Source: Gossypium raimondii
Taxonomy: Eukaryota; Streptophyta; Magnoliopsida; Malvales; Malvaceae
NCBI RefSeq assembly: GCF_025698545.1
Contig: NC_068575.1
Span: forward strand, 54,941,980-55,005,979
Direction: 5' to 3'
Length of the DNA stretch: 64,000 nt
Part shown: positions 45,156 to 57,522 of the stretch, piece by piece
Position numbering within the stretch: position 1 is the first letter of the stretch
How the letters are laid out: the number at the start of each line of letters is the position of its first letter
Made by a program: the position numbers and the translations under genes
The notes under the pieces: generated by a model
What the model saw: only the letters and a program-made list of their open reading frames with translations
What the model was told of the DNA's origin: nothing
The model's database searches: none

Positions 45156-48100
45156 TTATTTTCTCTCATTCTTAGAATAAAATCTAAGAACCACGTAGAA
45201 AAACAGGCGATAAAGTACACCCCAAGCTAGCAATATAAGGATATCATACCAAAGATTCTCCAATTTAATCCCCATGGATGATATCACGTCTTCTCCGATC
45301 ATGGTGCAATCTGCAAGTGCTTTGTTTTTAAGGTGCAAATCACTAGGTTTCAACTCCCCTAAAGGTCCCGGTGAAAGATCCGATGGGTTACCGGAAATAC
45401 AAATTTCTTTATCTTTAAACTCATTCACCAACAAAGCTTCAAAAGGGTATTTAATGGCGGAAATGTAATGTAACCATCTCCAATAAATGGGTATTTTGTT
45501 ACCTTTAAGAAAGAACCCACAAGTGAGGAAGAAAAGAGCTGTGGTAGCGATTACGACGGCGTAACCAGTAATGTAACTCGGGACGAGTGCACTCACCAGC
45601 ATGACGTAAGCATTGGTGGTGATTAGAGAAGCGTACAGGATTAACCAGAAGTTTAAGACGCTGCTTTGTAGGCGAAGCCAGTATTTGGTAATGGCGGCGA
45701 AGGTAAAGCCTTGGATAGCGAAAAACGGGAGGTAGACGATGAGGGAAGAGATGACGTAAGATGACGCACGATAAGCGTTATGAGAGGTCTCTCTGATGAA
45801 GATGAACCGTTCTTGGATGAAAGTCGGGACGGCATCGTTGGAGGAGAAAAAGACTAAACAAATGGCGAAGATGTAGAAATTTAACAACCGGTTGATCGTC
45901 TGAAAATCGTGATGGCTTAAGTTTTGGAATAGAGAAGATAAAATCACCGCCATGACCGTCAATACGATTTCCCGGGAAAGGAAGAGCTCCGGTGTACGAA
46001 CCACGTTAAGCGCCGTCCTCCACGACAGCACTGCAACTTCTCTCAACCATGGGTTAGCGAACTTGGGGCCGTGTTCCGGCTCGTCCAACACTTCTTCCAT
46101 GTTGAATTCTTCGTACGACGGACTGTAAGCAACCGGGGTCTTCCAGTAGTGTGAAGGTGTTTGGGGCTGAGCCATTGTATGTTGTCGGCTGGAAACATAG
46201 CTTCTTACACCAGGAGTTGTAGCCGGTGTTACACCAGGAGTTGTTGCCGGTGTCCATGACGGTGCACGACGAGGAGCTCCGGTGACACCACGGTAAACCC
46301 AAACGGAGAAATCTTTATAGAATTGAGAAGCCAAACGTGGGTAAACACCACTGTGTGAAGTACTCATTGGAGTTTGAGGTTGCCACCGGGATGATTTCCG
46401 TTTTAATGAGTAATCAAAGTCTTCTTCTTCTTCTTCTTTTTCATCTTCGTTGTAATCAAATCGGCCGGACTGTGATTGATTTGTAACAGAGAAAGCATTA
46501 CTGCGTAGGCTAATAGCATGTCTAGAACCAGGTGTTTTCATGTTCTTCGGTGTTTTAGGTGTTTTGGGTGTTTTTGGAATTGGTGTTCGTGCAACTTGGT
46601 CTGGTTTGATACCATCACGTTGGTACACTACGAGAGGGTCCAGTCCTACGGTTGATTCATCGTATTCTTTGATTACGTCGAGGAGATATTCAAGACTGTT
46701 CTCACCGTCAGGAACTGGTCTTCCGAAACTGGAAAGGTGAGCCGGGAGAGAGGCTGGGCTTCCCATATATATTAGTCTACCCCTGTAACATTTTGTAAAT
46801 ATATACAGAGAGCTTAGTTCATCAGTAACAATGTGTATATGTATATAATAAGGTACTACCATCCATTATATTGTTAACATTTTCATGGGTTCTAATCTTG
46901 TTTCAAACCTAATGTCAATGATAGTACCTTTATATATGTTTTAATTTTGGGTTAATCTCATAAGATGCCCTTAAACTATGGTCTAAATTTTAAATTGGTC
47001 CTAAACCTCAAAATGTTTCATAAGTGCTTTTATTAGCCTAGCCATTAGAGCTCAAATAGTATAAAGCATGTGGATGAACTTTTAAATACGTGCATCTATA
47101 TGACAATTTTAAATACACATGGAGGGTTCAATTAAAATTTTAATGATTTCAGAAAAAATTTCAAAATTTTGAAGGGCTTAATGATAATTTTTCAAATTTT
47201 TGGAGGTCCAAAGTCCTAACTCTTGTAAAGATCCACACCTTTTGATACAAACATGTTTACGATAAAAGTACCATATGGAAGTCTCTATACTAGGACTGGG
47301 ATTGCATATTGCTCCCTCTACTAAAATATGGCAAATCAGTCAATGTACATTAGATTAAAGAGCAAAGTAATCCTTCTATTAAAACTTCTATCCATTTCTA
47401 TTGTTTAAAAACTGTCCCTGTACATCAGCCTGAGGTACATGTGCCGTATTTGGTTATTCAACCAACCATGTCCTATTTTTAACAGTATAAATGGATGAAA
47501 TTTTCAAAAGAAATGACCAATTTGCTCTTTTATTTAACATATAAGGTTTAATTTGTCAATTTTTTTAGTAGAAGGGACAAAATGCAATCGGACTTCTAAT
47601 ATGAATACATCTATGTTACTTTTACCGACATGTTTACCTATTTAAAATATATTTGAATTCAATTTTGTATATTTATAAGTCACTGTCACCCGGTAAAATC
47701 TATAGATTCATCACCAATCATATTCTAAAACTTTCTAGCATGAAGAGAGATTGATGATTGAAAGCATTGTACCTTGCTAAGACGGTGATACGGTCCAATA
47801 GCAATTGAATCCTAAAAGAAGGTTGATGTATGGTCATGAGAATGATGCTACCACCTCGAGCTATGTCCTTCACCTTCTCCACCACACTATAAGCGCTCGT
47901 AGAGTCGAGACCAGATGTCGGTTCGTCGAGGAATAACAATGGTGGTTTATGAATGATGTCGATGCCAATCGACACCCTTCGCCTCTCTCCTCCTGATACT
48001 CCTCTTCTTCCTTCATCCCCAATATATGTATGTGCTGCAGTCTACATAATATGGTAAATATTATCTATCCCATTGTGTGTAGTAAAAGGCTGAGTGGGGG

Positions 48101-48449
48101 ACTTTACCTCTAAGCCTAATTGACTGAGTAGCTCATTGACTCGTTTTTTCTTCTCCACCCTAGAAATAGAAGGTGGCAACCGCACCTCAGCCGCAAACAT
48201 AAAGGTTTCTTGAACCGTCAACATTGGAAAAAGTTGGTCCTCTTGCATTACGTAGGACGAAATCATCTTCATGTAGCTTGTAGTTACCTGAACCAAAAGC
48301 AATATAAGCAATATATCCCATAATCAATTGTGTATTGTTGATGTGTTGATTGAACTATGCAAAGATGGTGGCGAGAATCGACAGTTCGTCTCGTTTAGTG
48401 CAAGGTGGTTGAGCTAAGGAAAAGCAAGAAAAGTTGAGGAAGGACATAC

Positions 48450-48482
<33 letters not shown>

Positions 48483-50391
48483 CTGGGTTTTGAGTAGTTT
48501 TAAATTTTATTTACTCGGCTATTTTACTTAAATAGTCCAAAAAAATATTATATTTACAAAAATAACCTAGGTTTAAAAACATTCACCAAAATAACCTAAA
48601 ATGAACAGTAAATTCGGTTGTGGCCTGTCAATGGCCAGAACCCACTCGTATTTTAGACCCATGATTGCCAAATAATTGTGTCAGACTTAAAAAAATCATT
48701 TTTTTGGTTCTGGCCTGTCAATGGCTGGAACCAGTGTATTTTTTTTAAAAAAATTGTATAATACTGATATACAAAAAAGAAAAAAAAATTTGGGTGCTGG
48801 CCTGTCAATGGCCGACATCCCTATAAACGGAAAAAAAAATTTCGAGTTTTGGTCGAACAATTGCCGACACCAGAATACGAAAAAAAAATTAGTGGTGGCC
48901 TGCTAATGGCTAGCACCATCTTTTTTGGGGAAATTTTTTTTCACTTTTTTCGTGTTAATAGCAGGTATCAGTATATGAAAAAAGTAAAAAAAAAATTGGT
49001 GGTGGCCTGCTAATGGCCGGAACCTACTCGTATTTTGACCCATGATTGCTTGTAATTGTGTCAGACTTTAAAAAAATAATTTTTTGGGTTTTGGCCTGTC
49101 AATGGCCGAAACCTGTGTATTTTTTTAAAATTATATAATATTGATATACAAAAAGAAGGAAAAAAAAATTTTTGGGTGCTGGCCCGTCAATGGCCGGCAC
49201 CTAGTACAATAAAAAAATTCGAGTTTTGTTTTATCAATGGCCTGCACTAGAGTACGAAAAAATGTAAAAATATTTTTTTTTGTGCTGGCCTGTCAATGGC
49301 CGGCACCCAGTACAGTAAAACTCGAAATTTTTACTGTATTGGGTGCCGGCCATTGACAGAATAAAACTCGAAATTTTTTAATGTACTGGGTGCCGGCCAT
49401 TCACAGGCCTGCACCCAAAATTTTTTTTTGAATGGCCTGCACCCAAAATTTTTTTTCTTCTTTTTTGTATATTAGTATTATACAATTTTCAAAAAAAAAT
49501 ACACGGGTTCCGACCACTGATAGGCCAAAACCCAAAAAATTATTTTTTTTAAAGTCTGACACAATTATCAGGCAATCATGGGTCCAAAATACGAGTGGGT
49601 TCTGGCCAATGACAGGCCACAACCCAAATTTACTATTTATTTCAGGTTATTTTGGTTATTGTTTTTAAACCTGGGTTATTTTTGTAAATATAATATTTTT
49701 TAGGCTATGTAGGTAAAATAGCCGAAATTATCTTAAGGGAAAAAATGAATAATTTTTTTTTGAAAAGCTAAATTTATAATTATATAAACTTATGATATCT
49801 CAAAAGTTAAACAGATTATATAGCAATTTTTCATTTTTGAAGGGAGAAAACTACTGTCTGCCCTTCCTTCCGCCCCTATTCAAGAGGTTCATTGCTGGGT
49901 CCTAAAAGGACAATTACTGAAAGGGAGGTTATACAGTAACCTGCTTTGAAAAAGGGTATATAATTATATCATCTATATATATATATGTATGTATGTATGT
50001 ATGTGCTGACCGGCTTGCCATCGATTCTGACAGAACCTTGGAGACTCCCTCTAGCAATCCGACCAGCCAAAGCATCAAGGAACGTGGACTTCCCAGCACC
50101 ACTAGGTCCCATAATAGCCATCACTTCACCTCTCATGGCTTGACCTGATATATCATTAAGAAGATAAGCTTCTTTCTTGATCCACTCACCATCTTTCTTT
50201 TGTTTCTTGATAACACTGTAAGACAGGTTACTGAACTCGAACCCATGACTCGGTATCGTCTTCCTTACAGGCACAGGCGGCGCCATTGCATTACTCTTCC
50301 TTCCTCCTCCGCCAACTGCGGCGGCTGATTTGTCCGTATCTAAAAGACTCTCTAGACTTTTGTTCGCCATGTGTCGCCCTGTCTTTGCCAT
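45156..50391 (-). CDS. STR: ABCG half-size transporter, STR-like (arbuscular mycorrhiza lipid export)
   Basis: Minus-strand exons 50391-50011, 48287-48108, 48041-47773 and 46782-45156 join in frame to 818 residues. Exon 1 starts [18 protein letters not shown] and holds Walker [10 protein letters not shown] (about 95-103). Exon 3 has the ABC signature VSGGERRR and Walker [13 protein letters not shown]. Exon 4 has a linker of about 180 residues with TPKTPKTPK and TPATTPGV repeats and an acidic run, then an ABC2 membrane domain with about six helices from [16 protein letters not shown] to the C-terminus [11 protein letters not shown]-before-TMD order and size are ABCG half-transporter; N-terminus and linker resemble STR, which pairs with STR2 in the periarbuscular membrane to export lipid to the fungus. 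The exon 1 donor (CCG|GTCAGC) is weak. Intron 1 contains foldback copy 4. The STR assignment is from memory of the family; the ABCG call is firm. Confidence 0.85.
48454..48480. repeat. (GA)n microsatellite in STR intron 1
   Basis: About 13 uninterrupted GA repeats on the plus strand, read as CT in the STR transcript, about 170 bp upstream of exon 2. Confidence 0.9.
48517..49723. mobile_element. Foldback element copy 4, inside STR intron 1
   Basis: GGCTATTTTACTTAAATAGTCC at 48517 and AGGTAAAATAGCC at 49723 bound an inverted-repeat array of GGCC..TGTCAAT..GGCC hairpins. Flanks TATTTACTC (48508-48516) and GAAATTATC (49724-49732) do not match. The left flank is instead the reverse complement of GAGTAAATA beside copy 3. 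Confidence 0.88.
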
Positions 50392-50465
50392 TGGAAAATC
50401 AAGCCTTGCTTGAACTGTGGCTAGTTATGGAGGCCTTGAAGTTTTTTAAAAGGTGACAATGTGTA

Positions 50466-50478
50466 GGAGTTATAAAGA
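50466..50478 (-). promoter_or_regulatory. Candidate TATA element of STR
   Basis: The minus strand reads CTTTATAACTCC about 80 bases upstream of the STR start codon. The same word lies in the duplicate at about 43311-43322. No transcript start is known. Confidence 0.3.
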
Positions 50479-50727
50479 AGGGAAAATGAAGTGTGGACAA
50501 AAAGGTAAGCTGCTGGCCTAGAAATATATAATGAAAGATTGTAGACAAAGAAGAAAAAACAAAGAAATGGACGGTAATAATGAGCTCTATGTTTCTTTGC
50601 TCCATTGGGGTTGTCAAACTTTTGCCTTGGTGTTACCGTAAAGATGATAAAGCCTTTTGTTCCATTTAAGCACCTTATACTTTTTATTATATTCTTATTC
50701 TTTATTTTCATCTAATCGAAAACGACA

Positions 50728-51095
50728 TTTTACACCTGGCTTTTCTTGTTGGAGCAAAATTTTTGTCACTATCGTCTATCTCATCCTATCTTTTAGTTTT
50801 AACACAATACTTATAATTATTTAATACTCTTTTTTAATCTATAAATATAAATATAATTTGTTTCAACATACTCAAATTTAATTATTCGTACATTTATTTT
50901 GTTATTCTCAAATTTCTATAACACGAATATTCTTTCAATCCTCGATGGTATAAGTACAAATGATTCTTTTATTAAAATAATATATTTTAAACTAGTTAAA
51001 TAATTAAAATTGTGAATACATGTATTGCTATAACCACATTTAAAGTATTATAAATACAAACTTGGGCACCTAAATAGCATTTATTATATAAAATC
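50728..51095. other. STR upstream spacer
   Basis: AT-rich DNA beyond the duplicated promoter segment; no gene. Distal STR promoter elements could lie here but I cannot assign any. Confidence 0.4.
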
Positions 51096-52985
51096 GGCTA
51101 TTTTACCTAAATAGCCCAAAAAATATTATATTTCCAAAAATAACCCACGTTTGAAAACAATAACAAAAATAACCTGAAATGAACAGTAAATTCGGGTTGT
51201 GGCCTGTCAATTGCCAGAATCTACTCGTATTTTGGACCCATGATTGCTTGATAATTGTGTCAGACTTAATTTTTTTTTTTGGTTCTGGCTTGTCAATGGC
51301 CGAAACCAGTGTATTTTTTTTAGATTGTATAATACGGATATACAAAAAAGAAAAAAAATTTGTGTGCTGGCCTGTCAATGGCCGAAACCCCTGTACGTGA
51401 AAAAAAATTCCGGGTTTTAGTCTGTCAATAGCCGGTACCATAATACGAGAAAAAGTAAAAAAAAATTTGTGGTAGCCTGCCAATGGTCGGCACCACTTTT
51501 TTTGTGGGAATTTTTTTTATTTTTTTCGTGTCAAAAGAAGGTATCAGTATACGAAAAAAGTTAATTTTTTTCGTGGTGAGGTGCTAATAGCCGACACCAC
51601 CTTTTTTGTGAATTTTTTTTTTACTTTTTTCATGTCAAAGTAAAAAAAAAATTCCTACAAAAAAGGTTGTGCCGCTATTAATGAAACCACCAAAATTTTT
51701 TTTACTTTTTCAGATAATCGATACTTGCTATTGACACGAAAAATGTAAAAAAAAAATTCCCACAAAAAAGGTGGTGCCGGCCATTGGTAGGCCACCACCA
51801 AATTTTTTTTTTACTTTTTTCAGTTACTAATACCTGCTATTGACACGAAAAAAGTAAAAAAAAAATTCTCACAAAAAAGGTGGTGCCGGCAATTGGCAAG
51901 CCACCACCAAAATAATTTTTTTTTTACTTTTTTCGTATACTAATAACTGTTATTGACACAAAAAAAGTAAAAAAAAAATCCCACAAAAAAGGTGGTACCG
52001 GCCATTGCCAGGCCACCAACAATTTTTTTTTACTTTTTTCGTATACTGATACCTTCTTTTGACACTAAAAAAGTAAAAAAAAATTCTCACAAAAAAGATG
52101 TTGCCGGCCATTGGCAGGCCACCACCAAAATAAATTTTTGGTAGGCTACCACCAAATTTTTTTTTACTTTTTTCGTATACTAATACTTGCTATTGACACA
52201 AAAAAAGTAAAAAAAAATTCTCATAAAAAAGGTGGTGTCGGCCATTGGCAGGCCACCACCAAAATATTTTTTTTTACTTTTTTCGTATACTAATAACTGC
52301 TATTGCCACAAAAAAATTTCAAAAAAATTTTCCACAAAAAAGGTGGTGCCGGCCATTGGCAGGCCACCACCAAAATATTTTTTTTTTATTTTTTCCGTAT
52401 ACTAATACCTGCTATTGACACGAAAAAAGTAATCAAAAAAAAATTTTGCCACAAAAAAGGTGGTGCCGGCCATTGGCTAGCCACAACCAAAATTTTTTTT
52501 TTTACTTTTTTCGTATACTGATACCTTTTTTTGACACTAAAAAAGTAAAAAAAAATTCCTACAAAAAAGGTTGTGCCAACCATTGGCAGGCCACCACCAA
52601 AAAAAATAAATTTTTTTTACTTTTTCTCGTATTCTGGTACCGGCAATTGATAGACTAAAACTCGAAATTTTTTTTCGTGTACAAGGGTGCCGGCCATTGA
52701 CAGGCCAGCACCGAAATTTTTTTTTCTTTTTTGTATATCAATATTATACAATCTAAAAAAAATACACTAGTTCCGGCTATTGACAGGCCAGAACTAAAAA
52801 AATTATTATTTTTAAGTCTGACACAATTATCAAGCAATCATGAGTCCAAAATACGAGTGAGTTCCGACCATTGACAGGCCACAACCCGAATTTACTGTTT
52901 ATTTCAGGTTATTTTGGTTATTGTTTTTAAACCTGAGTTTTTTTGTAAATATAATATTTTTTTGGGCTATTTAGGTAAAATAGCC
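51096..52985. mobile_element. Foldback element copy 5, expanded
   Basis: The largest uninterrupted copy (1890 bp), with termini GGCTATTTTACCTAAATAGCC and GGGCTATTTAGGTAAAATAGCC. Between 51640 and 52610 a unit of about 113 bp is repeated eight or nine times. Each unit joins one hairpin (GGTGGTGCCGGCC / GGCAGGCCACCACC arms) to a second (ACTTTTTTCG / CGAAAAAAGT arms around about 25 bases). Non-coding. Confidence 0.9.
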
Positions 52986-53434
52986 TCATAATTGTTTAAA
53001 ATTTATGATTATTATTTTATTTTATATTTAAGTTTAATTTGAATATTCAATTTTATACATATTAATTTTTTTTGAAAATTTAATCATTTTATATTTATGT
53101 TGATATTTTTCTCATATTATTGTATATTAATTATTTTATGAAATAAAGTAATATTTATTCTCTCAATTAGATAAATTTTCCTTTTATTTTGAATTTTTTC
53201 GAGGTTTGATAAAATGAGAGTCATCACTTTAAAGTTTCAATTTTTTTTTAGATTTTATATAAAAATTTTAAAATTTTCACACATTATTACACCTTAACAA
53301 AATATAAATCAGAAACTAAATTTAAAAGTTACTGACAAATTAAAAAATTAAATACCAATTTGAAAAGAATTATAAAATTCAAGGAAAGGAAAAAAAATCG
53401 TGATCTTTAAAAATATTATAAAAAATAATAGTTC
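52986..53434. other. AT-rich spacer between foldback copies 5 and 6
   Basis: No feature seen. Confidence 0.5.
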
Positions 53435-56400
53435 GGCTATTTTACCTAAATAGTCTAAAAAAATATTATATTTACAAAAATAATCCAGGTTTAAAAACAT
53501 TCCCAAAACAACCTGAAATGAACAGTAAAATGCGGTTGTAGCCTGTCAATGGCCGGAACCCACTCGTATTTTGGACCCATGATTGCCAAATAATTGTGCC
53601 AGACTTAAAAATAATTTTTTTTTTGGTTTTAGTCTGTCAATGGCCGGAACCAGTGTATTTTTTAAAATTATATAATACCAGTATATAAAAAAATAAAAAA
53701 AAATTTAGGTGCCGGCCATTAACAGGCCAGCACCAGAATACGAAAAAAAGAAAAAAAATTTGGTGGTGACCTGTCAATGACCGGCACCACCTTTTTTGGG
53801 GAAATTTTTTTTTCACTTTTTTCGTGTTTATAGCAGGTATCAGTATATGAAAAAAGTGAAAAAAAAAATTTGATGGTGGCCTGCCAATGGCTGGCACCAA
53901 CTTTTTTGTGGGAATTTTTTTTATTTTTTTCATGTCAATATCATGTATCAGTATACGAAAAAAGTAATTTTTTTTGTGGTGGCCTACCAATGGCCGGCAC
54001 CACCTTTTTTGTCGAAATTTTTTTTTACTTTTTTCGTGTCAATAGCAGGTATGAGTATATGAAAAAAGTAAAAAAAAATTGGTGGTGGCATGCCAATGGC
54101 CGGCACTGTAACACCCCTTACCCGAGACCGTCGCCGGAATCGAGCACGAGATGTTATCCAATTTAACTTACCAATTCGGAGCATAAAAATTTACTTTTAA
54201 AATTAAATTCACTGTTCACAATAAAACTGTCCACCTGCGTGACTGTCACTAATTTAATTATAACTCGAGTTAAGAGACTCGAAATTTAAATCTGTAAATT
54301 TTCCCTGAAACTAGACTCATATTCCTACTTACCATAAAATTTTCAGAATTTTTGACTTAGCCAATTAGTACAGTTTATTCATTAAAGTATCCCCTATTTC
54401 ACAGCTCGACAGGTCTAACCTCTTGGCACTTAAAATAAATTATCTCATTGCACAGAATTCATATAAGGTTATCGTTTGTTTCTTTTGAAAATAGGCTCAC
54501 TAAGAAATCTATACATATAAATTATGACCCATAATTCTTTCTGTACAATTTATAATGATTTTCCAATGTCAGAACAGGAGACTTCAAAAACCATTCTGAC
54601 CCTGTCTCACTAAAATTCAAATATCTCAAAATTCAGAATTCCTTTACCTACATCGTTTCTTTCATATAAAAATAGACTTGATAAGCTTTAATTCCATATA
54701 TATTTCACTCTCTAATTCCATTTCTACTATTTATGGTGATTTTTCACATTCACATCACTGCTGCTGTCAAAGAAACTGCTTCTTTGTATTAGCTACCATT
54801 TACACATACATAATACCAAAACATAATCTTTACTAACCATTTCAATAGCTAATCTTAGCCATATCATATGAACATACTCAAAATGATTAAGACTCTATAC
54901 ATGCCATAGTTTAAACATTTTGAAAAGCACATAATACCGAGATGATTATGATAGTGTGATACGAGCTCCGACGATCCCCAATTCGATCAAGTTCAAATCA
55001 CTATAAAACAAAGGAAATGAGAAAATATGTAAGCTACAAAGAGCTTCGTAAGTTACATGTAAACAATAATTACTCATTTAATAATTAACACTTTTAGCAT
55101 ATAACTAATCAAAACATTCCTTAGCAATTTCAATCACTTACACATGCAGAATCTTACCAATTCACTTTCATATACATTTTCACACTTAACATTTATCACA
55201 TATGCTCATACTTTCAATTGTACTTGCATATACACTTCATTTTATATTCACTTTAACTCATTATTAATCCCGTTGAACACTAGGAATATACACAGATACG
55301 TAGAGATTTAGCACATAAGTGCAACACGATATGTAGCCGGTTACCATCATTATGTAGCCGGCTACCATCAAACGTAGCCGAAGCTACCACTGATCAATAA
55401 CACTGGAAATGTCCACGGGCATGCTCACACAAGCTGTCAGGTGTCTACAATAAATGCTAGATCACTTTGCACCCGGGACTCACTGTAACACTGATCTCTA
55501 GTGACATGTCACTTGTATCCACTTCTATTCCTAAGTTCAACCGGGAATTTACACTTAACACTTTATTTTCAACACTTTATCACTTGAATAATTCATGAAT
55601 AATTTTCGTTCCACATTGAATATTAATTCACATATCAAATATAATTCACAATTTATAAAAATATAACTATTATTTACACGTAACTTACCTCGGATGCAAA
55701 ACAACTATTTTTGTAATTTAGTCGATAACTTTCTCTTTTCCCCGATCACTTCCACTATTTCTTCTTTCTTGATCTATATTAACACAATTTAATACAGTTT
55801 ATCAATATTCCATTCAAATACAATTCATACATAACATTTTGGCAAATTTACATTTTTCCCCATAACTTTTCAAAAATTTCACTTTTGTCCCAAAGCTCGT
55901 AAAAATAAAATTCACTAAATTTTAAAATTTCAAACTTCACTAAATCATATTTCATGCTCATAACAGCCCTCAATTTCACAAAATCACAACTTTATGCACA
56001 CTTTACCATCTTTCACAATTTAGCCCTTTTTCAACATTTTCATCAAAATTCATCTAGTAAAACTTGTAATTAACACTTCAAACATTCATTATCTAACATC
56101 ACTAATCAATTTACAATTATATCATGAATGGGTCAATTTTCAAACTTTAATTTCATTTAAATTAAATAGTAGAAACATGAAATTCAAGCATCAATAAGCA
56201 TAAAAATACGAAAATAATTAAAAACAGGGCAAGAAATCACTTACAATTGAGCTTAGAAAAATCAAGAACCCTAGCTATGGTAACATGAAACTTTAGGCAG
56301 CAAGCTTCTGATTTTTAAGAAGATGGACACTTATTTTCTCTTTATTTTGTCTTTTTCTCAATTTAGACAAAAATGCTCTTGACCCATTACTTAGATATTT

Positions 56401-57522
56401 TTCTAGAATTACCCTTTTGTGTCCATAACACTAATTTATGGTCTAATTCCACATAAACACTTCCAATTTCATGCAATAATTCAATTAAGTCATTTAATCA
56501 CTAATTAGACACACTTTGCATTTTTCTCAATTTAGTCCTAAAAATTCAATTAGACACTAAATCATTAAAATTTTCTATCCATATTTTCACACAATATTTC
56601 AATCAATCAGTAACTAATAAAAATTTATAAAATAAAACTATTTCACTTCGGATTTGTGGTTACGAAACCACTATTCTGATTAGGCCCTATTTCGGGCTAT
56701 CACAGGCACCACCTTTTTTGTGGGAATTTTTTTTTCTTTTTTGTATCAATAGTAGGTATAAGTATACAGAAAAAGTAAAAAAAAAATTATGGTGACCTAC
56801 TAATGGCCGGCACCACCTTTTTGTGGGATTTTTTTACTTTTTCGTATAATCGATACATGCTATTGACACGAAAAAGTAAAAAATCCCACAAAAAGGTGGT
56901 GCCGCCATTGGCGAGCCACCACCAAATTTTTTTTTTTTCAGATATCGATACCGCTATATTGACACAAAAAAAGGAAAAAAAAATTATCACAAAAAAGGTG
57001 GTGTCGGCCATTGGCAGGCCACCACCAAATTTTTTTTTAACTTTTTTCGTATACTGATACCTGCTATTAACACGAAAACAGTGAAAAAAAAATTTCCCCA
57101 AAAAAGGTGGTGCCGGCCATTGGCAGGCCACCACCAAATTTTTTTTATTTTTTTCGTATTCTGGTGCCGGCCATTGAAATACCAAAACTCGAAAAAAAAT
57201 TTCCGTGTACAGGGGTGCTGGCCATTGACAGGCCAACACACAAATTTTTTTTTATTTTTTTATTTTTTGTATATCAGTATTATACAATTTTAAAAAAATA
57301 CACTGGTTCCAGCCATTGACAGGCCAGAACGAAAAAAATTTATTATTTTTAAGTCTGACACAATTATTTGGCAATCATGGGTCCAAAATACGAGTGGGTT
57401 CCGGCCATTGACTGGCCACAACCGCATTTTACTGTTTATTTCAAGTTATTTTGTTGAATATTTTTAAACCTGAGTTATTTTTATAAATATAATATTTTTT
57501 GGACTATTTAGGTAAAATAGCC
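53435..57522. mobile_element. Foldback element copy 6, split by a solo LTR
   Basis: GGCTATTTTACCTAAATAGTC at 53435 pairs with GGACTATTTAGGTAAAATAGCC at 57522. The hairpin array is interrupted at 54107-56704; removing the LTR and one GGCAC leaves about 1485 bp. Flanks TAATAGTTC and TAAATAGTAC could be a target duplication with one indel. Confidence 0.88.
54107..56704 (-). mobile_element. Solo Ty3/gypsy LTR inside foldback copy 6
   Basis: Begins TGTAACACCCCTTACCCG and ends TTTCGGGCTATCACA, 2598 bp, flanked by a perfect 5-bp duplication GGCAC (54102-54106 and 56705-56709). The inner end (GATTTGTGGTTACGAAACCA at 56650) matches that of the Tekay LTR at 5699, so orientation is minus. Bases 55330-55390 carry three ATGTAGCCGGCTACCATC-type units. 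No coding region. Confidence 0.95.

Noticed and set aside
50743..50751. Mycorrhiza-type MYCS box upstream of STR
   Set aside because: TTCTTGTTG differs from TTCTTGTTC in the last base and such a short word is expected by chance.
51096..52985. CRISPR-like regular array in foldback copy 5
   Set aside because: The repeated part is the whole 113-bp unit, spacers are not unique, and it lies between foldback termini in plant DNA.
36968..57522. Many 60-150 codon open frames in the foldback arrays
   Set aside because: They are rich in Lys/Phe from A/T runs, appear on both strands at once, and follow the repeat unit; no family resemblance.
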